Source: Sphingomonas sp. CCH10-B3
GTDB lineage: Bacteria; Pseudomonadota; Alphaproteobacteria; Sphingomonadales; Sphingomonadaceae
Assembly (NCBI RefSeq): GCF_001556185.1
Contig: NZ_LSIJ01000061.1
Location: forward strand, 62,001 to 126,000
Direction of reading: 5' to 3'
Length of the DNA: 64,000 bases
Position numbers and translations under genes: made by a program. Under the pieces are notes generated by a model. That model did not search any database and had not been told where the DNA came from. It saw only the letters and a program-made list of their open reading frames with translations. Of the stretch, positions 41,340 to 50,596 are shown piece after piece; positions within the stretch are counted from its first letter, which is position 1, and the number at the start of each line of letters is the position of its first letter.

Positions 41340-42266
41340 TCACTGCGCCTTGGCGTCCGCAGCCTGCAAATGAAGGATCAGGAAATCGCGCACGCGCAGC
41401 AATGTCTGCCCCGAATCCAGCGCCGCATCGGCGTGGACGGCACCCGGCACCTCAATCAGCACCCCCGGTGTCTGGGGCGCCTTCGCGCGCAGCGCAGCCA
41501 GCATCAGCCGGCTTTGCGCGGGCGGCACGTTGCAATCGGCGGATCCCATGGCAAGTAGCACGGCGGGCGCGCCGGGGCGGACATAAATGGCTGGATTGGC
41601 AAGTGCGGCAAGATCGCGCGCCTGCGCCACTGGCGCGCCCAGATAGCGCGATTCGGGGCTGTTGGCTGCGCCATGCGGCCCGTCCATCGTTCCTGTCCCG
41701 ACCTTGCACCCTTGCTCGCGCAACTGCTGGTCCATCGCCGCAAAATCGATCGGCGGATAAAAGGCGACGATCGCGCGAACTCGGTCATCGACCGCGCTGT
41801 CGGCAAGCGTCGGATCGTCAAAACGCGCTTGTCCATGCGTCAACCCCGCCATGAGCACCAGATTGCCGCCCGCCGACTTACCCCATAAGGCAATGCGCGC
41901 AGGATCGACGCCAAGCATTGCCGCGCGCTGCCGAAGGTGGCGGATTGCAGCTTTCACATCGCGCACCGCCGCCGGAAAGGTCGCTTCACCGCTCAGCCGA
42001 TAACCGACGCTGGCCACCGCGATGCCCGCATCATTCAACGCAGCGATGTCCTTTGCAAAGCCCGGCCCAACATCCCGGTGATCGCCGAACATAAAGCCGC
42101 CGCCGTGCACCATCACCACCAGCGGGAACGGTCCTTGGCCTCGCGGTCGATAGAGGTTTAGTCGGTGACTGGACGAGCCGGATGCGTAGACCTGATCGGT
42201 GATCGTCGCCTGGGGAGCAGACGAGCAGGCAGCGAGACAGAACAGCAGTGCCATCTCAAAGCGCAT
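41340..42266 (-). CDS. Lipoprotein alpha/beta hydrolase (esterase family)
   Basis: 308 residues from the ATG at 42266 (GGGG six bases upstream); an ATG at 42272 and further codons are also open. The N-terminus MRFEMALLFCLAACSSAP is a lipoprotein signal. The oxyanion motif VMVHGGGFMFGDH and nucleophile elbow GKSAGGNL mark a hormone-sensitive-lipase/carboxylesterase type fold; VPGAVHADAA carries the catalytic His. It may hydrolyse short esters at the inner face of the outer membrane. The substrate is unknown. Confidence 0.8.
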   Translation of the reverse strand: MRFEMALLFCLAACSSAPQATITDQVYASGSSSHRLNLYRPRGQGPFPLVVMVHGGGFMFGDHRDVGPGFAKDIAALNDAGIAVASVGYRLSGEATFPAAVRDVKAAIRHLRQRAAMLGVDPARIALWGKSAGGNLVLMAGLTHGQARFDDPTLADSAVDDRVRAIVAFYPPIDFAAMDQQLREQGCKVGTGTMDGPHGAANSPESRYLGAPVAQARDLAALANPAIYVRPGAPAVLLAMGSADCNVPPAQSRLMLAALRAKAPQTPGVLIEVPGAVHADAALDSGQTLLRVRDFLILHLQAADAKAQ

Positions 42267-42442
42267 TTCCATCCCCGAACTGATTCCGCCCATGCAGCGG
42301 CGGTGCACAGTCTGTCATTCGCGCCGGAACCTGCCAAGCGCCTATTACGACCAGTGGCTGGAGAACAGGCAATCGTACCTGCGCTTGCACTCCTCCGCCG
42401 AAGCCGCGAAAGCTGCTCGCCAAGTCCAACCTGGGGTAACCT

Positions 42443-42997
42443 ATGTCCATCATGTCCGATCGCTGGATCCGCGAGCAGGCCCTCGCCGCTGGCATGATCG
42501 AGCCGTTCGTCGAGAGCCAGAAGCGAGACGGTTGCATCAGCTATGGCCTGTCGTCCTATGGCTATGACGCGCGGGTGTCGGACGAATTCAAGATCTTCAC
42601 CAACGTCGATTCGGCGATCGTCGACCCCAAAAATTTCGATTCGAACAGCTTCGTCGACCGCAAGACCGATTGCTGCGTCATCCCGCCTAACAGCTTCGCG
42701 CTGGCCCGCACGGTCGAATATTTCCGGGTGCCGCGCGACGTGCTCGTCATTTGCCTCGGCAAGTCGACCTATGCGCGCTGCGGGATCATCGTCAACGTGA
42801 CGCCACTCGAACCGGGCTGGGAGGGGCATGTGACGCTCGAATTCTCGAACACCACCCCCCTGCCCGCGCGCATCTATGCCAATGAAGGCGCGTGCCAGTT
42901 CCTGTTCCTGAAGGGCAATGAGCCGTGCGAAGTCAGCTACGCCGACCGCGCAGGCAAATATATGGGCCAGCGCGGGGTGACCCTACCCAAGCTGTGA
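42443..42997 (+). CDS. dcd: dCTP deaminase
   Basis: 184 residues starting [14 protein letters not shown], typical for this family. The trimer active-site blocks [31 protein letters not shown] and [10 protein letters not shown] are present. It converts dCTP to dUTP to feed dTMP synthesis. It is monocistronic: a 170-base leader precedes it and a hairpin follows. Confidence 0.96.
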   Translation: MSIMSDRWIREQALAAGMIEPFVESQKRDGCISYGLSSYGYDARVSDEFKIFTNVDSAIVDPKNFDSNSFVDRKTDCCVIPPNSFALARTVEYFRVPRDVLVICLGKSTYARCGIIVNVTPLEPGWEGHVTLEFSNTTPLPARIYANEGACQFLFLKGNEPCEVSYADRAGKYMGQRGVTLPKL

Positions 42998-43004
42998 GCC
43001 AACG

Positions 43005-43033
43005 AAAAAGGGCGGCCCCGCAGGACCGCCCTT
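43005..43033 (-). terminator. Intrinsic terminator of the exbD operon, probably bidirectional
   Basis: AAGGGCGG (43008-43015) pairs with CCGCCCTT (43026-43033). On the minus strand the stem is followed by a run of five T, giving a standard intrinsic terminator 25 bases after the last exbD stop. It also follows the convergent dcd gene. Confidence 0.75.
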
Positions 43034-43057
43034 CAACGTCAGGCAAAGCGCAACCGA

Positions 43058-43483
43058 TCAGAAATCGTTGCGATATTGCTCGTTGCCGATGAAGCCGAGC
43101 TTGCCGACGCCCGACTTCTTGATCACCGCCAGCACGCGGTCGACGACCTCGTAACGTGCCGTCGGATCGGGCTGGAAGTGCAGTTCGGGTTCCGGGTCGA
43201 GCGTCTTGGTCTGGTCGAGGAACTGACGCAGCGTCACGTCGTCGACGGGCTGGCCGTTCCACGACACGACGCCGGTCGGATCGATCGACACCTTGTTCTT
43301 CACCGGATCGACCTGGATCTGGTTGCGCGGGTCGTTCTGCGGCAAATCGACCTTTACCGCGTGCGTCTGGATCGGAAGGGTGATGATGAACATGATGAGG
43401 AGCACCAACAGGACGTCGATCAACGGCGTCGTGTTCATTTCCATCATCGGCTCGCCATCATCGGAGCCGCCGCTCATCGCCAT
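43058..43483 (-). CDS. exbD: ExbD/TolR-family energy transducer (second copy)
   Basis: 141 residues: short cytoplasmic N-terminus (EMNTTPLIDVLLVLLIMFII with the proton-pathway Asp), one membrane helix and a periplasmic domain. With ExbB it harvests the proton motive force and passes it to TonB. It differs clearly from the first copy 32 bases upstream, so the motor may be heteromeric. It is last gene of the tonB-exbB-exbD-exbD set. Confidence 0.92.
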   Translation of the reverse strand: MAMSGGSDDGEPMMEMNTTPLIDVLLVLLIMFIITLPIQTHAVKVDLPQNDPRNQIQVDPVKNKVSIDPTGVVSWNGQPVDDVTLRQFLDQTKTLDPEPELHFQPDPTARYEVVDRVLAVIKKSGVGKLGFIGNEQYRNDF

Positions 43484-43514
43484 AGTCTGTAACTCCTAAA
43501 TCTGGGCCGGCGCA

Positions 43515-43997
43515 TCAGCGTTCGGTATCGGCTGATCCCGGCGGCGGTTCGGAAATGAAGCCCACTTTCGCGAAGCCGGCCTGCTGCATCGTATAGATCG
43601 TGCCGCCGATGCACCGGTAAGGGGTGTCGACGTCGCCGCGGATGTGCGCTTCGGGCAATTCGATGCCGGCGGCATTGGGACCACCCTGGCGATTGATTTC
43701 GTCCTTCAGCTTCTGCACCGCGCGGTCGAGCAGTTCCTTGGCGGTAACCGGCGTGCGGTTCCAGAACACTTCGCAGTTGCCGTTCGCACCGCCGCGCACC
43801 ACCAGCGAGACATTCTCGGGCTTGGTCGCCGTCGGGTCGAACTTCACGTCGGGCAGCTTGACCTTCACGTTCTGGACGACGACGGGAACCGCGATCAGGA
43901 AGATGATCAGCATGACCAACATCACGTCCACGAGCGGCGTGGTGTTGATGTCCGATACGGGCTTATCGGCGGAATTCCCGCCAACACTAATCGCCAT
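43515..43997 (-). CDS. exbD: ExbD/TolR-family energy transducer (first copy)
   Basis: 160 residues with the motif SDINTTPLVDVMLVMLIIFLIA (conserved Asp in the membrane helix) and a periplasmic domain ending in a Gly/Pro/Ser-rich tail. Two different exbD genes after one exbB is a common alphaproteobacterial arrangement. It is separated from exbB by 92 bases that contain a nested hairpin. Confidence 0.92.
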   Translation of the reverse strand: MAISVGGNSADKPVSDINTTPLVDVMLVMLIIFLIAVPVVVQNVKVKLPDVKFDPTATKPENVSLVVRGGANGNCEVFWNRTPVTAKELLDRAVQKLKDEINRQGGPNAAGIELPEAHIRGDVDTPYRCIGGTIYTMQQAGFAKVGFISEPPPGSADTER

Positions 43998-44044
43998 TGC
44001 AAGCTATCCTATTCTCTGGACTTGAGGCGCAAGACCATCGCTCC

Positions 44045-44082
44045 GGCGGGCACCTCCGGTCAGTCGACCGCAGGCGCCCGCC
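44045..44082 (-). other. Nested hairpin between exbB and exbD
   Basis: GGCGGGC (44045-44051) pairs with GCCCGCC (44076-44082) and encloses CGGTC-AGTC-GACCG. It lies just after the exbB stop without a T-run, so it is more likely an RNA-stability element or attenuator than a full terminator. Confidence 0.4.
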
Positions 44083-44089
44083 CGGGCGA

Positions 44090-44857
44090 TCAGGCTGCCG
44101 TCGGCTTGGCCGGGGCAGCAGGCTTTGCCGGAGCGGCAGCCTTGCCGGCGACCGGCTTCGGCCGCACCTTGCCGTCCGAAGCAATGAAGCCCAGCACGTC
44201 GTTCGAGAAGCCCGACAGGTCTTCGGCGATCGCCTTGTTGCGGCGCTGCAGCCAGTTGTAGGCAAGCACCGCCGGCACGGCGACGACGAGGCCGAGCGCG
44301 GTCATGATGAGCGCCTCACCGACCGGGCCGGCGACCTTGTCGATCGACGGATCGCCCGACGAACCGATCTTGATGAGCGCGCGGTAGATGCCGATCACGG
44401 TGCCGAACAGGCCGATGAACGGCGCGGTCGCACCGACGGTGGCAAGGAAGGCGAGGCCGCCATTGAGCGCCGAGTTGATCGACGCTTCCGAGCGTGCGAG
44501 CGAGCCGTGCACCCAGTCGTGCGCTTCGACCGGATCGGTCAGCAGGCCGTGCTGCGCCTGCGCGGCGAGGCCGTCGTCGACGATCTGGCGATAGGCCGAG
44601 TTCTTGTCGAGCTTTGCAGCACCTTCAGCGAGCGTGGCCGACTGCCAGAAGCTCTGGCGCACGCGCTTTGCCTGGCTGAGCACCTTCTGCTGTTCGAACA
44701 GCTTGGTGAACAGGATGTAGAGCGAAACGAAGAGGAACCCCACGAGGATGACGAAGGTCGAGATCGACACGACACCGCCTTCGCGGAGCGCCGGAATCAG
44801 ACCGTACTTGTCTTCGGCTGCCGCAGCGCCCCCGGCTGCAAGAATGAACGTCAGCAT
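44090..44857 (-). CDS. exbB: ExbB/TolQ-family proton channel
   Basis: 255 residues with three membrane helices: one near residues 30-55, then a long cytoplasmic segment, then two near 140-160 and 185-210 (ATVGATAPFIGLFGTVIGIY and ALIMTALGLVVAVPAVLAYN, the MotA/TolQ/ExbB signature). The C-terminus is Ala/Pro/Lys rich (KPAAPAKP). It is the pentameric stator of the Ton motor. A strong terminator-like hairpin and a direct repeat lie between tonB and this gene, so it may have its own promoter. Confidence 0.93.
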   Translation of the reverse strand: MLTFILAAGGAAAAEDKYGLIPALREGGVVSISTFVILVGFLFVSLYILFTKLFEQQKVLSQAKRVRQSFWQSATLAEGAAKLDKNSAYRQIVDDGLAAQAQHGLLTDPVEAHDWVHGSLARSEASINSALNGGLAFLATVGATAPFIGLFGTVIGIYRALIKIGSSGDPSIDKVAGPVGEALIMTALGLVVAVPAVLAYNWLQRRNKAIAEDLSGFSNDVLGFIASDGKVRPKPVAGKAAAPAKPAAPAKPTAA

Positions 44858-44877
44858 AGCTTTCTTTCCCTAATTTG

Positions 44878-44901
44878 GTCGATCTTGATAAGTCGATCTT
44901 G
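44878..44901 (-). repeat. Tandem GTCGATCTTG repeat before exbB
   Basis: GTCGATCTTG occurs at 44878-44887 and again at 44892-44901, a 14-base period, between the tonB terminator hairpin and the exbB start. Its position suits an operator or the control region of an exbB promoter. Confidence 0.4.
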
Positions 44902-44913
44902 GCCAAAACAATA

Positions 44914-44946
44914 GCGCCGGTGCGGTGACGACCACCGCACCGGCGC
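44914..44946 (-). terminator. Perfect 14-bp hairpin terminator directly after tonB
   Basis: GCGCCGGTGCGGTG (44914-44927) pairs perfectly with CACCGCACCGGCGC (44933-44946) around 5 bases. On the minus strand it starts 7 bases after the tonB stop and is followed by TATTGTTTTGG. It should stop or strongly reduce transcription into exbB. Confidence 0.7.
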
Positions 44947-44952
44947 GGTTCA

Positions 44953-45633
44953 TTACTCGTCCTTCAATTCCCAGCGGATCGTCATCGGCCAGGTCGATTC
45001 GATGGGGTTGCCATCGGTGTCCTTGGCCGGATCGAAGCGCAGCGAGCGCGTCGCGATCCTGCAGGTCGTATCGTCGAGCTGGCCGCTGCCGCTGCTGCCC
45101 GTGACCCGGCACGACGAGACGCGACCGTTGCCGCCCACGACGAGCGAGATGCCGACACGACCTTGCACGTTCAGACGCTTGGCTTCGGCCGGATAATAAT
45201 CCGGCGTGAAGACATCGCCCGGATTGGTCCGCAGCTTGGCGCGCGCACCAAGGCTCGGCTTCGGCGGCGCAGCTGGCGGCGCCGGCGGCGCCGGCGGCGC
45301 CGCGATCGGCGTCAGGTTGATGCGCGGCGGCGGCGTCGTCACCGTCTGGATCTGCACCGGAGGCGGATTGGGGTTCTGCACGATCGGCGGCGGCGAAACG
45401 ACCGGCGGGGGCGTTTGCGGCTGGTCCGGCGGCGGCGGCGGTGGAGGTTCGTCCGGCGGCGGCGGCGGCGGTGGCGGCGCGACGTCGAACGTGTTCAGCT
45501 GTTCGGCGGCCTTCTTGACGTATTTATACGCAAGGCCGGTGACGAAAGCATATCCCAATGCGGCCATGAGGATCGAGACGAGAACCGCCGCAACCACTCT
45601 GGTACCGCTATTATCCCGGTCTGCATAAGCCAT
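44953..45633 (-). CDS. tonB: TonB energy transducer
   Basis: 226 residues. One N-terminal membrane helix (RVVAAVLVSILMAALGYAF) is followed by a long proline-rich spacer (about residues 50-130) and a TonB C-terminal domain (about 145-226, with VQGRVGISLVVGGNGRVSS and SLRFDPAKD). The domain holds two cysteines (SSCRVTGS and DDTTCRIATR) that could form a disulfide. TonB transmits energy to outer-membrane receptors, which are very numerous in sphingomonads. Confidence 0.92.
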   Translation of the reverse strand: MAYADRDNSGTRVVAAVLVSILMAALGYAFVTGLAYKYVKKAAEQLNTFDVAPPPPPPPPDEPPPPPPPDQPQTPPPVVSPPPIVQNPNPPPVQIQTVTTPPPRINLTPIAAPPAPPAPPAAPPKPSLGARAKLRTNPGDVFTPDYYPAEAKRLNVQGRVGISLVVGGNGRVSSCRVTGSSGSGQLDDTTCRIATRSLRFDPAKDTDGNPIESTWPMTIRWELKDE

Positions 45634-45860
45634 TCAGGTACGAAACTCCCGGTTTGCCCCTGCCAATGCGAAATCGGCTTGCCGACCATGGTGGCGCGCC
45701 GATTTCTGGCCGTGAGCCATATTATCCTCAACCAAGGCCCGAGTCTCTATCGCCCCCTCTAAAGGGACGCAAACTCTTTGTCGGACGCAACAAACGTACA
45801 ATCCCTGCGTGGCAGAATTATTTCTGTATAAAAAAGACACGATCCGTTAACGCGAGCGCC

Positions 45861-46712
45861 ATGATGATCGTTCCGAGAATCGCCGGTTTATCGGCATTTG
45901 CTGCGCTTGCGCTGGTACCCAGCATGGGTGTGTCGGGCCAGGTTGCATCCCGTCAGGCCACGCTGCCCGCAACACCCGCGCCGCGCTATGCCGATGTCGC
46001 CGACCTTGTTTTGCGCTCGCCGCTGATCATCGATTCGGTCATCCGGAGCGCCGTGAAGCTCGATGGTGCGCAGGCCGTGGGCACGCCGCCGGGATTCGTT
46101 CGTCTTTATGTCGAGGCCGATGTGCTCGCCCTGATTCGCGGTAACCAGAGTGTACCGGCGCGGGTCGCCTGGCTCTACGATGTCATGCCCGATGCGCGCG
46201 GGCGGCTGCCCAAGCTCAACAAGCGACGCGTGATTGCCTTCGCCCGGCCGATCGCTGGCCGCGTCAACCAGCTCCAGCTGACCGGCGCCGATTCGCAGCG
46301 CGACTGGTCGGCGCCGTTCGACGCCCTCACCCGCCGGATCATTACCGAGACGATCGCGCCCGACGCCCCGCCGCGCATCACCGGTATCGGCAATGCATTC
46401 CATGTTGCGGGGACGTTGCCGGGCTCCGGCGAGACGCAGATTTTCCTCCAGACCGAAACGCGCCGCCCGGTGTCGCTCAACGTCATCCGCCAGCCGGGTG
46501 AGACTCCCCGCTGGGCCGTCGCATTGAGCGAAATCGTCGACGAAGCCGCCGCGCCGCCGCCGCCCGACACGCTGCTGTGGTATCGACTGGCTTGCGGGCT
46601 GCCCCGCGCGCTGCCGACGGCGGCACTCCAGTCGATGGAGCCTGCAGACCAGCGCGCGGCGGCCGAGGATTACCGCTTCATCCTCGCCTCGCTCGGCCCC
46701 TGCGCGCGCTGA
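45861..46712 (+). CDS. Exported hypothetical protein
   Basis: 283 residues from the ATG at 45861; the open frame extends upstream across the tonB promoter region but that part lacks coding character. A signal peptide (to about residue 28, VSGQ) is followed by a globular, beta-rich domain with segments such as FVRLYVEADVLALIRG and VIAFARPIAGRVNQLQL. Two cysteines near the C-terminus (LACGLP and GPCAR) may pair. Similar sequences are common in sphingomonads, but no function is known to me. It is divergent from tonB. Confidence 0.7.
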   Translation: MMIVPRIAGLSAFAALALVPSMGVSGQVASRQATLPATPAPRYADVADLVLRSPLIIDSVIRSAVKLDGAQAVGTPPGFVRLYVEADVLALIRGNQSVPARVAWLYDVMPDARGRLPKLNKRRVIAFARPIAGRVNQLQLTGADSQRDWSAPFDALTRRIITETIAPDAPPRITGIGNAFHVAGTLPGSGETQIFLQTETRRPVSLNVIRQPGETPRWAVALSEIVDEAAAPPPPDTLLWYRLACGLPRALPTAALQSMEPADQRAAAEDYRFILASLGPCAR

Positions 46713-46716
46713 ATCC

Positions 46717-47862
46717 CTAGACCAGCCCTTCGATCGCCTTCGCCGGGGCGCCGGGGAACAACATCGGCATCGCCCGCGCCGGATCGAGCCCGAAGTGTCC
46801 GGCGACCGCGCCGCCGATAAAGCCGTCGAGCGAGCTGGTCGGCTTGAGATCGCGCCCCTCATAAAGCGCGGTCGGCGCCAGCCCCGGCCAGTCGGCAAGC
46901 ACCCGCCCGCCCTTCACACCGCCGCCGATCAACATCGCGGCCGATCCGGTGCCATGATCGGTGCCGCCAGTGCCGTTGACCGCGACCGTCCGGCCGAATT
47001 CGGTCGCCACCACCACCATGGTGTTCGCCCACAGCGGGCCCAGCCCGGTCTGAAGCGATCCGATCATCGCATCGAGCCCGGTGAGCTGCGCCGCGAGCCG
47101 CCCGCGCTGCTGGGCGTGCGTGTCCCAGCCGCCGGTTTCGATCATGGCGATCTTGGCACCGCCGGGCGCCGCGAGCAGCTTGGCAGCGAGCGCGCCGGTC
47201 GCGGCGGCATTGCGCCCGCCCTCGATTGCCATGTCGCTGGTCAGCTTGCGAGTGTCCATCGCCTCGCTCCACAGCGCGTGGAGCTGGCGATCGCCTTCAT
47301 ACAGCATCGCCACGCGCTGGAGCAGGTCATCGGCGGGCTTGGGCAATTGCGACGGCGCATAGGACGCAACGTCGTGCGGCCCGCGCAACGCGAGCGGGAC
47401 AGTCACCGCTACGGCGATTGCCTTCGCCTCGTCGGCGGGCAGTGCGCCGAGCAGCCGGTTGAGCCAGCCGTCCTTGACCTGATAGGCGCCCGCCGCCCCG
47501 GTCTCGAGCACATTCTGACCGTCGAAATGGCTGCGGTCGCGATAGGGGGAGGCAGTTGCGTGCAGAAACAGTGCCTGCTTCTGGGCATAGAGCGACGCGA
47601 GCGTCTTCATTGCCGGATGCAGCGCGAACATTCCATCGAGCTTGGGCGCGCCCGCAAATTCCTCCGCCAGCGCACCCCGCGCAGCGGCATAGGCCGGGTC
47701 GCCGACCGGGGCGATCGTGTGCAGGCCATCGGCGGCGCCACGCTGGATGATAAAAACGAAGCGGCGCTCGGTCGCGGCGCGGGCAAAGGCCATGCGCGGG
47801 GCAAAGCCGATCGCGGCGGCCGCGGTCGCGCTGGTGACGAGGAAGGAACGGCGGTCGATCAT
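46717..47862 (-). CDS. DUF1501 family protein with Tat signal
   Basis: 381 residues from the ATG at 47862; a GTG one codon upstream is also possible. The N-terminus MIDRRSFLVTSATAAAAIGF is a clear twin-arginine signal. The body belongs to the DUF1501 family (FVFIIQRGAADGLHTIAPVG, ETGGWDTHAQQ, VVVATEFGRTVAVNGTGGTD), which has a sulfatase/alkaline-phosphatase-like fold. It always travels with a DUF1800 gene, here directly upstream with a 4-base gap. Function unknown. Confidence 0.9.
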   Translation of the reverse strand: MIDRRSFLVTSATAAAAIGFAPRMAFARAATERRFVFIIQRGAADGLHTIAPVGDPAYAAARGALAEEFAGAPKLDGMFALHPAMKTLASLYAQKQALFLHATASPYRDRSHFDGQNVLETGAAGAYQVKDGWLNRLLGALPADEAKAIAVAVTVPLALRGPHDVASYAPSQLPKPADDLLQRVAMLYEGDRQLHALWSEAMDTRKLTSDMAIEGGRNAAATGALAAKLLAAPGGAKIAMIETGGWDTHAQQRGRLAAQLTGLDAMIGSLQTGLGPLWANTMVVVATEFGRTVAVNGTGGTDHGTGSAAMLIGGGVKGGRVLADWPGLAPTALYEGRDLKPTSSLDGFIGGAVAGHFGLDPARAMPMLFPGAPAKAIEGLV

Positions 47863-47866
47863 CACA

Positions 47867-49372
47867 TTATCTCCGCATCATTTCAGGAGCGACAAGCAAC
47901 AGGGCAAGCGCCTGCGCGGGGCTGTCGGCGCCCGCGAGCACCTTTTGCGTGGCCGGGCTGACCGAACCTGGGAACAGCTTGGGGGCCAGCGCGCGGGCAT
48001 CAGCAGCATTGCCGACCCGCGTGGCAACCCGCTGGGCGATCTCGACCCGGCGCATCACCGCATCGGGGCCGGCCCAGCTGCCGGCGATATCGTCATAACC
48101 GGCGGGCGAGCCTGGCCGCCACACCGGCTGGCCGAGCTGAATCTGCATCCCCGTTACCTGCGGCGCGGGCAAGGCCCCCGCACCAACCGCGCGCATGGCG
48201 GAAACACCCCATTCCCACGGCGACTTGAACTTGACCGGTTCCTCAACCCACGCCTCGGGCGAGGCGATCAGCGCACGGTACACCGTCGGCAGATCGCCCT
48301 GCGAGCGCAGGAACGCCGCTTCCAGCCGCGCGACCATCGCCGGCGGGGGATTGTCGCCCGCGAAATGCCGCGCGAGCTTTGTCGCGATATGGCGCGCAGT
48401 TGCGGGATGCACCGCGAGATCGTTGAGCACCGCCTGCGCCTGCGCTTCGCCGGGCTGGTCATAACGCTTGCCCATGATCGTGCGCGCGCCGGGTTCGTGG
48501 ATCGGCCCGGCAAAGACGAAGTCGCCCGGCGAGCCGCCCGTCCCCGCAAAGCGCGCGATCGGCCCGCGATTGAGCCCGGCCACGGTCCACCCCGTCATCG
48601 CCCGCGCGAATTCGGTGACATCGGCCTGACTATAACCGGTCCGCACGCCGAGCGTGTGCAGCTCCATGATTTCGCGCGCGAGATTTTCGTTCAGGCCGAT
48701 CTTGCGATTGGGGGCAAAGCGGGCGACGCGCTGCGCGATCGGGCTGTTGGGGCCGATCGACCCGGCCTGATCGAGATAGAGCAACATCGCCGGATGCCGC
48801 TCAACGGCATTCAGCATCGCCGCGAAGCTGCCCGTCACATGCGGGCGGATCGCTTCGAATTCGAGCAGACCGGCCATGCCGACGACGGTCAACTTGTCGG
48901 CCGACACCGCAAAGTGATTGGCCCAGAAATGCACCATCCGCTCGATGAAGGGCGTGTCGCTGGCCACTGCCGCGTTTACCCGCGCGCCGACCAGCTTGGC
49001 GTAATAGTCGCGGCCCTGGCGCCCGACGAACTGGCGCGCCTGCTTGACCGGATCGGGCGCCTCGCCTGACTTTGCCATCTCGGGCGCGTCGGTCATTCCC
49101 TGCCCCATCTGCCGCATCATGGCCGGTGCGGGCTGCTGGGGCGCGGCACCGCCTGCGAGGCGCTGCTGGAGCAGCATCGGGCGGATTTCGTTGAGATATT
49201 CGGCAAGCTCACCCGCGATCGCTGCGCGCGATGGCGCCGCCGCGATCACCGCCGGGCGCGGCTCGAAGCGGCTGATCTGGCCCATCAGCCAGGCCTTGGG
49301 GTCGGCAGGAATGGGCTGATCGGGCCGCGCCCCCAGACCAAAACGATTGAGCGCGATACTGGCAACCGACAT
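47867..49372 (-). CDS. DUF1800 family protein
   Basis: 501 residues, largely alpha-helical, beginning VASIALNRFGLGARPDQP. Characteristic blocks are MVHFWANHFAVSADK, NENLAREIMELHTLG and ARHIATKLARHF. It forms a conserved pair with the DUF1501 gene and is probably exported with it, although its own signal is not obvious. Function unknown. Its ATG at 49372 is 63 bases before the dgt stop. Confidence 0.88.
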   Translation of the reverse strand: MSVASIALNRFGLGARPDQPIPADPKAWLMGQISRFEPRPAVIAAAPSRAAIAGELAEYLNEIRPMLLQQRLAGGAAPQQPAPAMMRQMGQGMTDAPEMAKSGEAPDPVKQARQFVGRQGRDYYAKLVGARVNAAVASDTPFIERMVHFWANHFAVSADKLTVVGMAGLLEFEAIRPHVTGSFAAMLNAVERHPAMLLYLDQAGSIGPNSPIAQRVARFAPNRKIGLNENLAREIMELHTLGVRTGYSQADVTEFARAMTGWTVAGLNRGPIARFAGTGGSPGDFVFAGPIHEPGARTIMGKRYDQPGEAQAQAVLNDLAVHPATARHIATKLARHFAGDNPPPAMVARLEAAFLRSQGDLPTVYRALIASPEAWVEEPVKFKSPWEWGVSAMRAVGAGALPAPQVTGMQIQLGQPVWRPGSPAGYDDIAGSWAGPDAVMRRVEIAQRVATRVGNAADARALAPKLFPGSVSPATQKVLAGADSPAQALALLLVAPEMMRR

Positions 49373-49435
49373 GCGACGGACTCCGTTCGATGCGTTCGAC
49401 GATCCCTTCTACGCGCCTAGTGTCGCAGAAGTTTG

Positions 49436-50596
49436 TCAGAAACCTTCGGGCAAATCGATTGGGCCCACCGCTTCGCGATAGCGGCCGATCGCGTAGCGAT
49501 CGGTCATGCCGGCAATGAAATCGGCGATATGGCGACCGCGCCACGGCTCGGCATCGGGAAGGCGCGCAGCCCATTCGCCGGGCATCTGCGCAGGATCGGC
49601 GGCATAGGCCGCGAACAGCCCGGCGATCACGCCGCGCGCAATCTCAGCCGCCTCGAGCTGGCGCGGGTGGTGATAAAGCGTGCGGTACATGAACTGCTTC
49701 AGCAGCCGCTCATCCTCGCGCATCGGGCCTGAAAAGCCGATCAGCGCTTGCCCCGCCGCGCGCACGTCATCGGCGCTCGCAATCCCCGCCGCAGCGATGT
49801 TGGCGCGCGACGTGGCGATCAGATCGCCGACCATCGCCCCGATCTGCGTGCGGATCAGCTCGCCGACCAGCCGCTCTGGCCGCACCCCGGCAAAGCGCGT
49901 GCGCACCTCATCCCACAGCCGCGCGACCAGCGGCACTTCCAGCACCTGATCGAGCGAAAGCAGCCCGGCGCGCAGACCGTCGTCGATGTCGTGATTGTCA
50001 TAGGCGATGTCGTCGGCAATCGCCGCGACTTGCGCCTCCAGGCTCGGCCAGTGCGCGAGGTCGAGCGCGAACGCGCGATCGGCTTCGGCCAGTGCCCAGC
50101 CCGGCGTGGCGACCGGGCCATTGTGCTTGGCGAGCCCTTCGAGCGTTTCCCATGTCAGGTTGAGTCCGGCCCAGCGCGGATAGGGATGCTCGATCACCAT
50201 CAACGCGCGCAGCGTATGGCCGTTGTGATCGAACCCGCCCTGCCCTGCGAGCGCCGTCGTCAGCGCGGCCTCGCCGGCGTGGCCGAACGGCGGGTGGCCA
50301 ATGTCGTGCGCGAGACACAGTGCCTCGGTCAGATCCTCGTTCAGCCCCAGCGCCCGCGCGATCGTGCGGCCGATCTGCGCGACTTCGAGACTGTGCGTCA
50401 GCCGCACGCGGAAGTGATCGCCGTCGGGCGCCATGAACACCTGCGTCTTGTGGCGCAGGCGTCGGAAGCTGATCGAATGGATGATGCGATCGCGGTCGCG
50501 CTGGAAATCGTCGCGGGGGCCGCGCGCGGTGACATTCGCCTCGGCATGCAGCCGCCCGCGACTGCGGGCGGGATCGGCGGCCCAGGGCGCGCTCAT
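49436..50596 (-). CDS. dgt: Deoxyguanosinetriphosphate triphosphohydrolase-like protein
   Basis: 386 residues of the HD superfamily. Landmarks are [43 protein letters not shown] (HD metal site) and [16 protein letters not shown]. It hydrolyses dNTPs to nucleoside and triphosphate and helps balance dNTP pools. It is the short alphaproteobacterial type. Its start overlaps the following TPR/SPOR gene stop by 4 bp. Confidence 0.92.
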   Translation of the reverse strand: MSAPWAADPARSRGRLHAEANVTARGPRDDFQRDRDRIIHSISFRRLRHKTQVFMAPDGDHFRVRLTHSLEVAQIGRTIARALGLNEDLTEALCLAHDIGHPPFGHAGEAALTTALAGQGGFDHNGHTLRALMVIEHPYPRWAGLNLTWETLEGLAKHNGPVATPGWALAEADRAFALDLAHWPSLEAQVAAIADDIAYDNHDIDDGLRAGLLSLDQVLEVPLVARLWDEVRTRFAGVRPERLVGELIRTQIGAMVGDLIATSRANIAAAGIASADDVRAAGQALIGFSGPMREDERLLKQFMYRTLYHHPRQLEAAEIARGVIAGLFAAYAADPAQMPGEWAARLPDAEPWRGRHIADFIAGMTDRYAIGRYREAVGPIDLPEGF

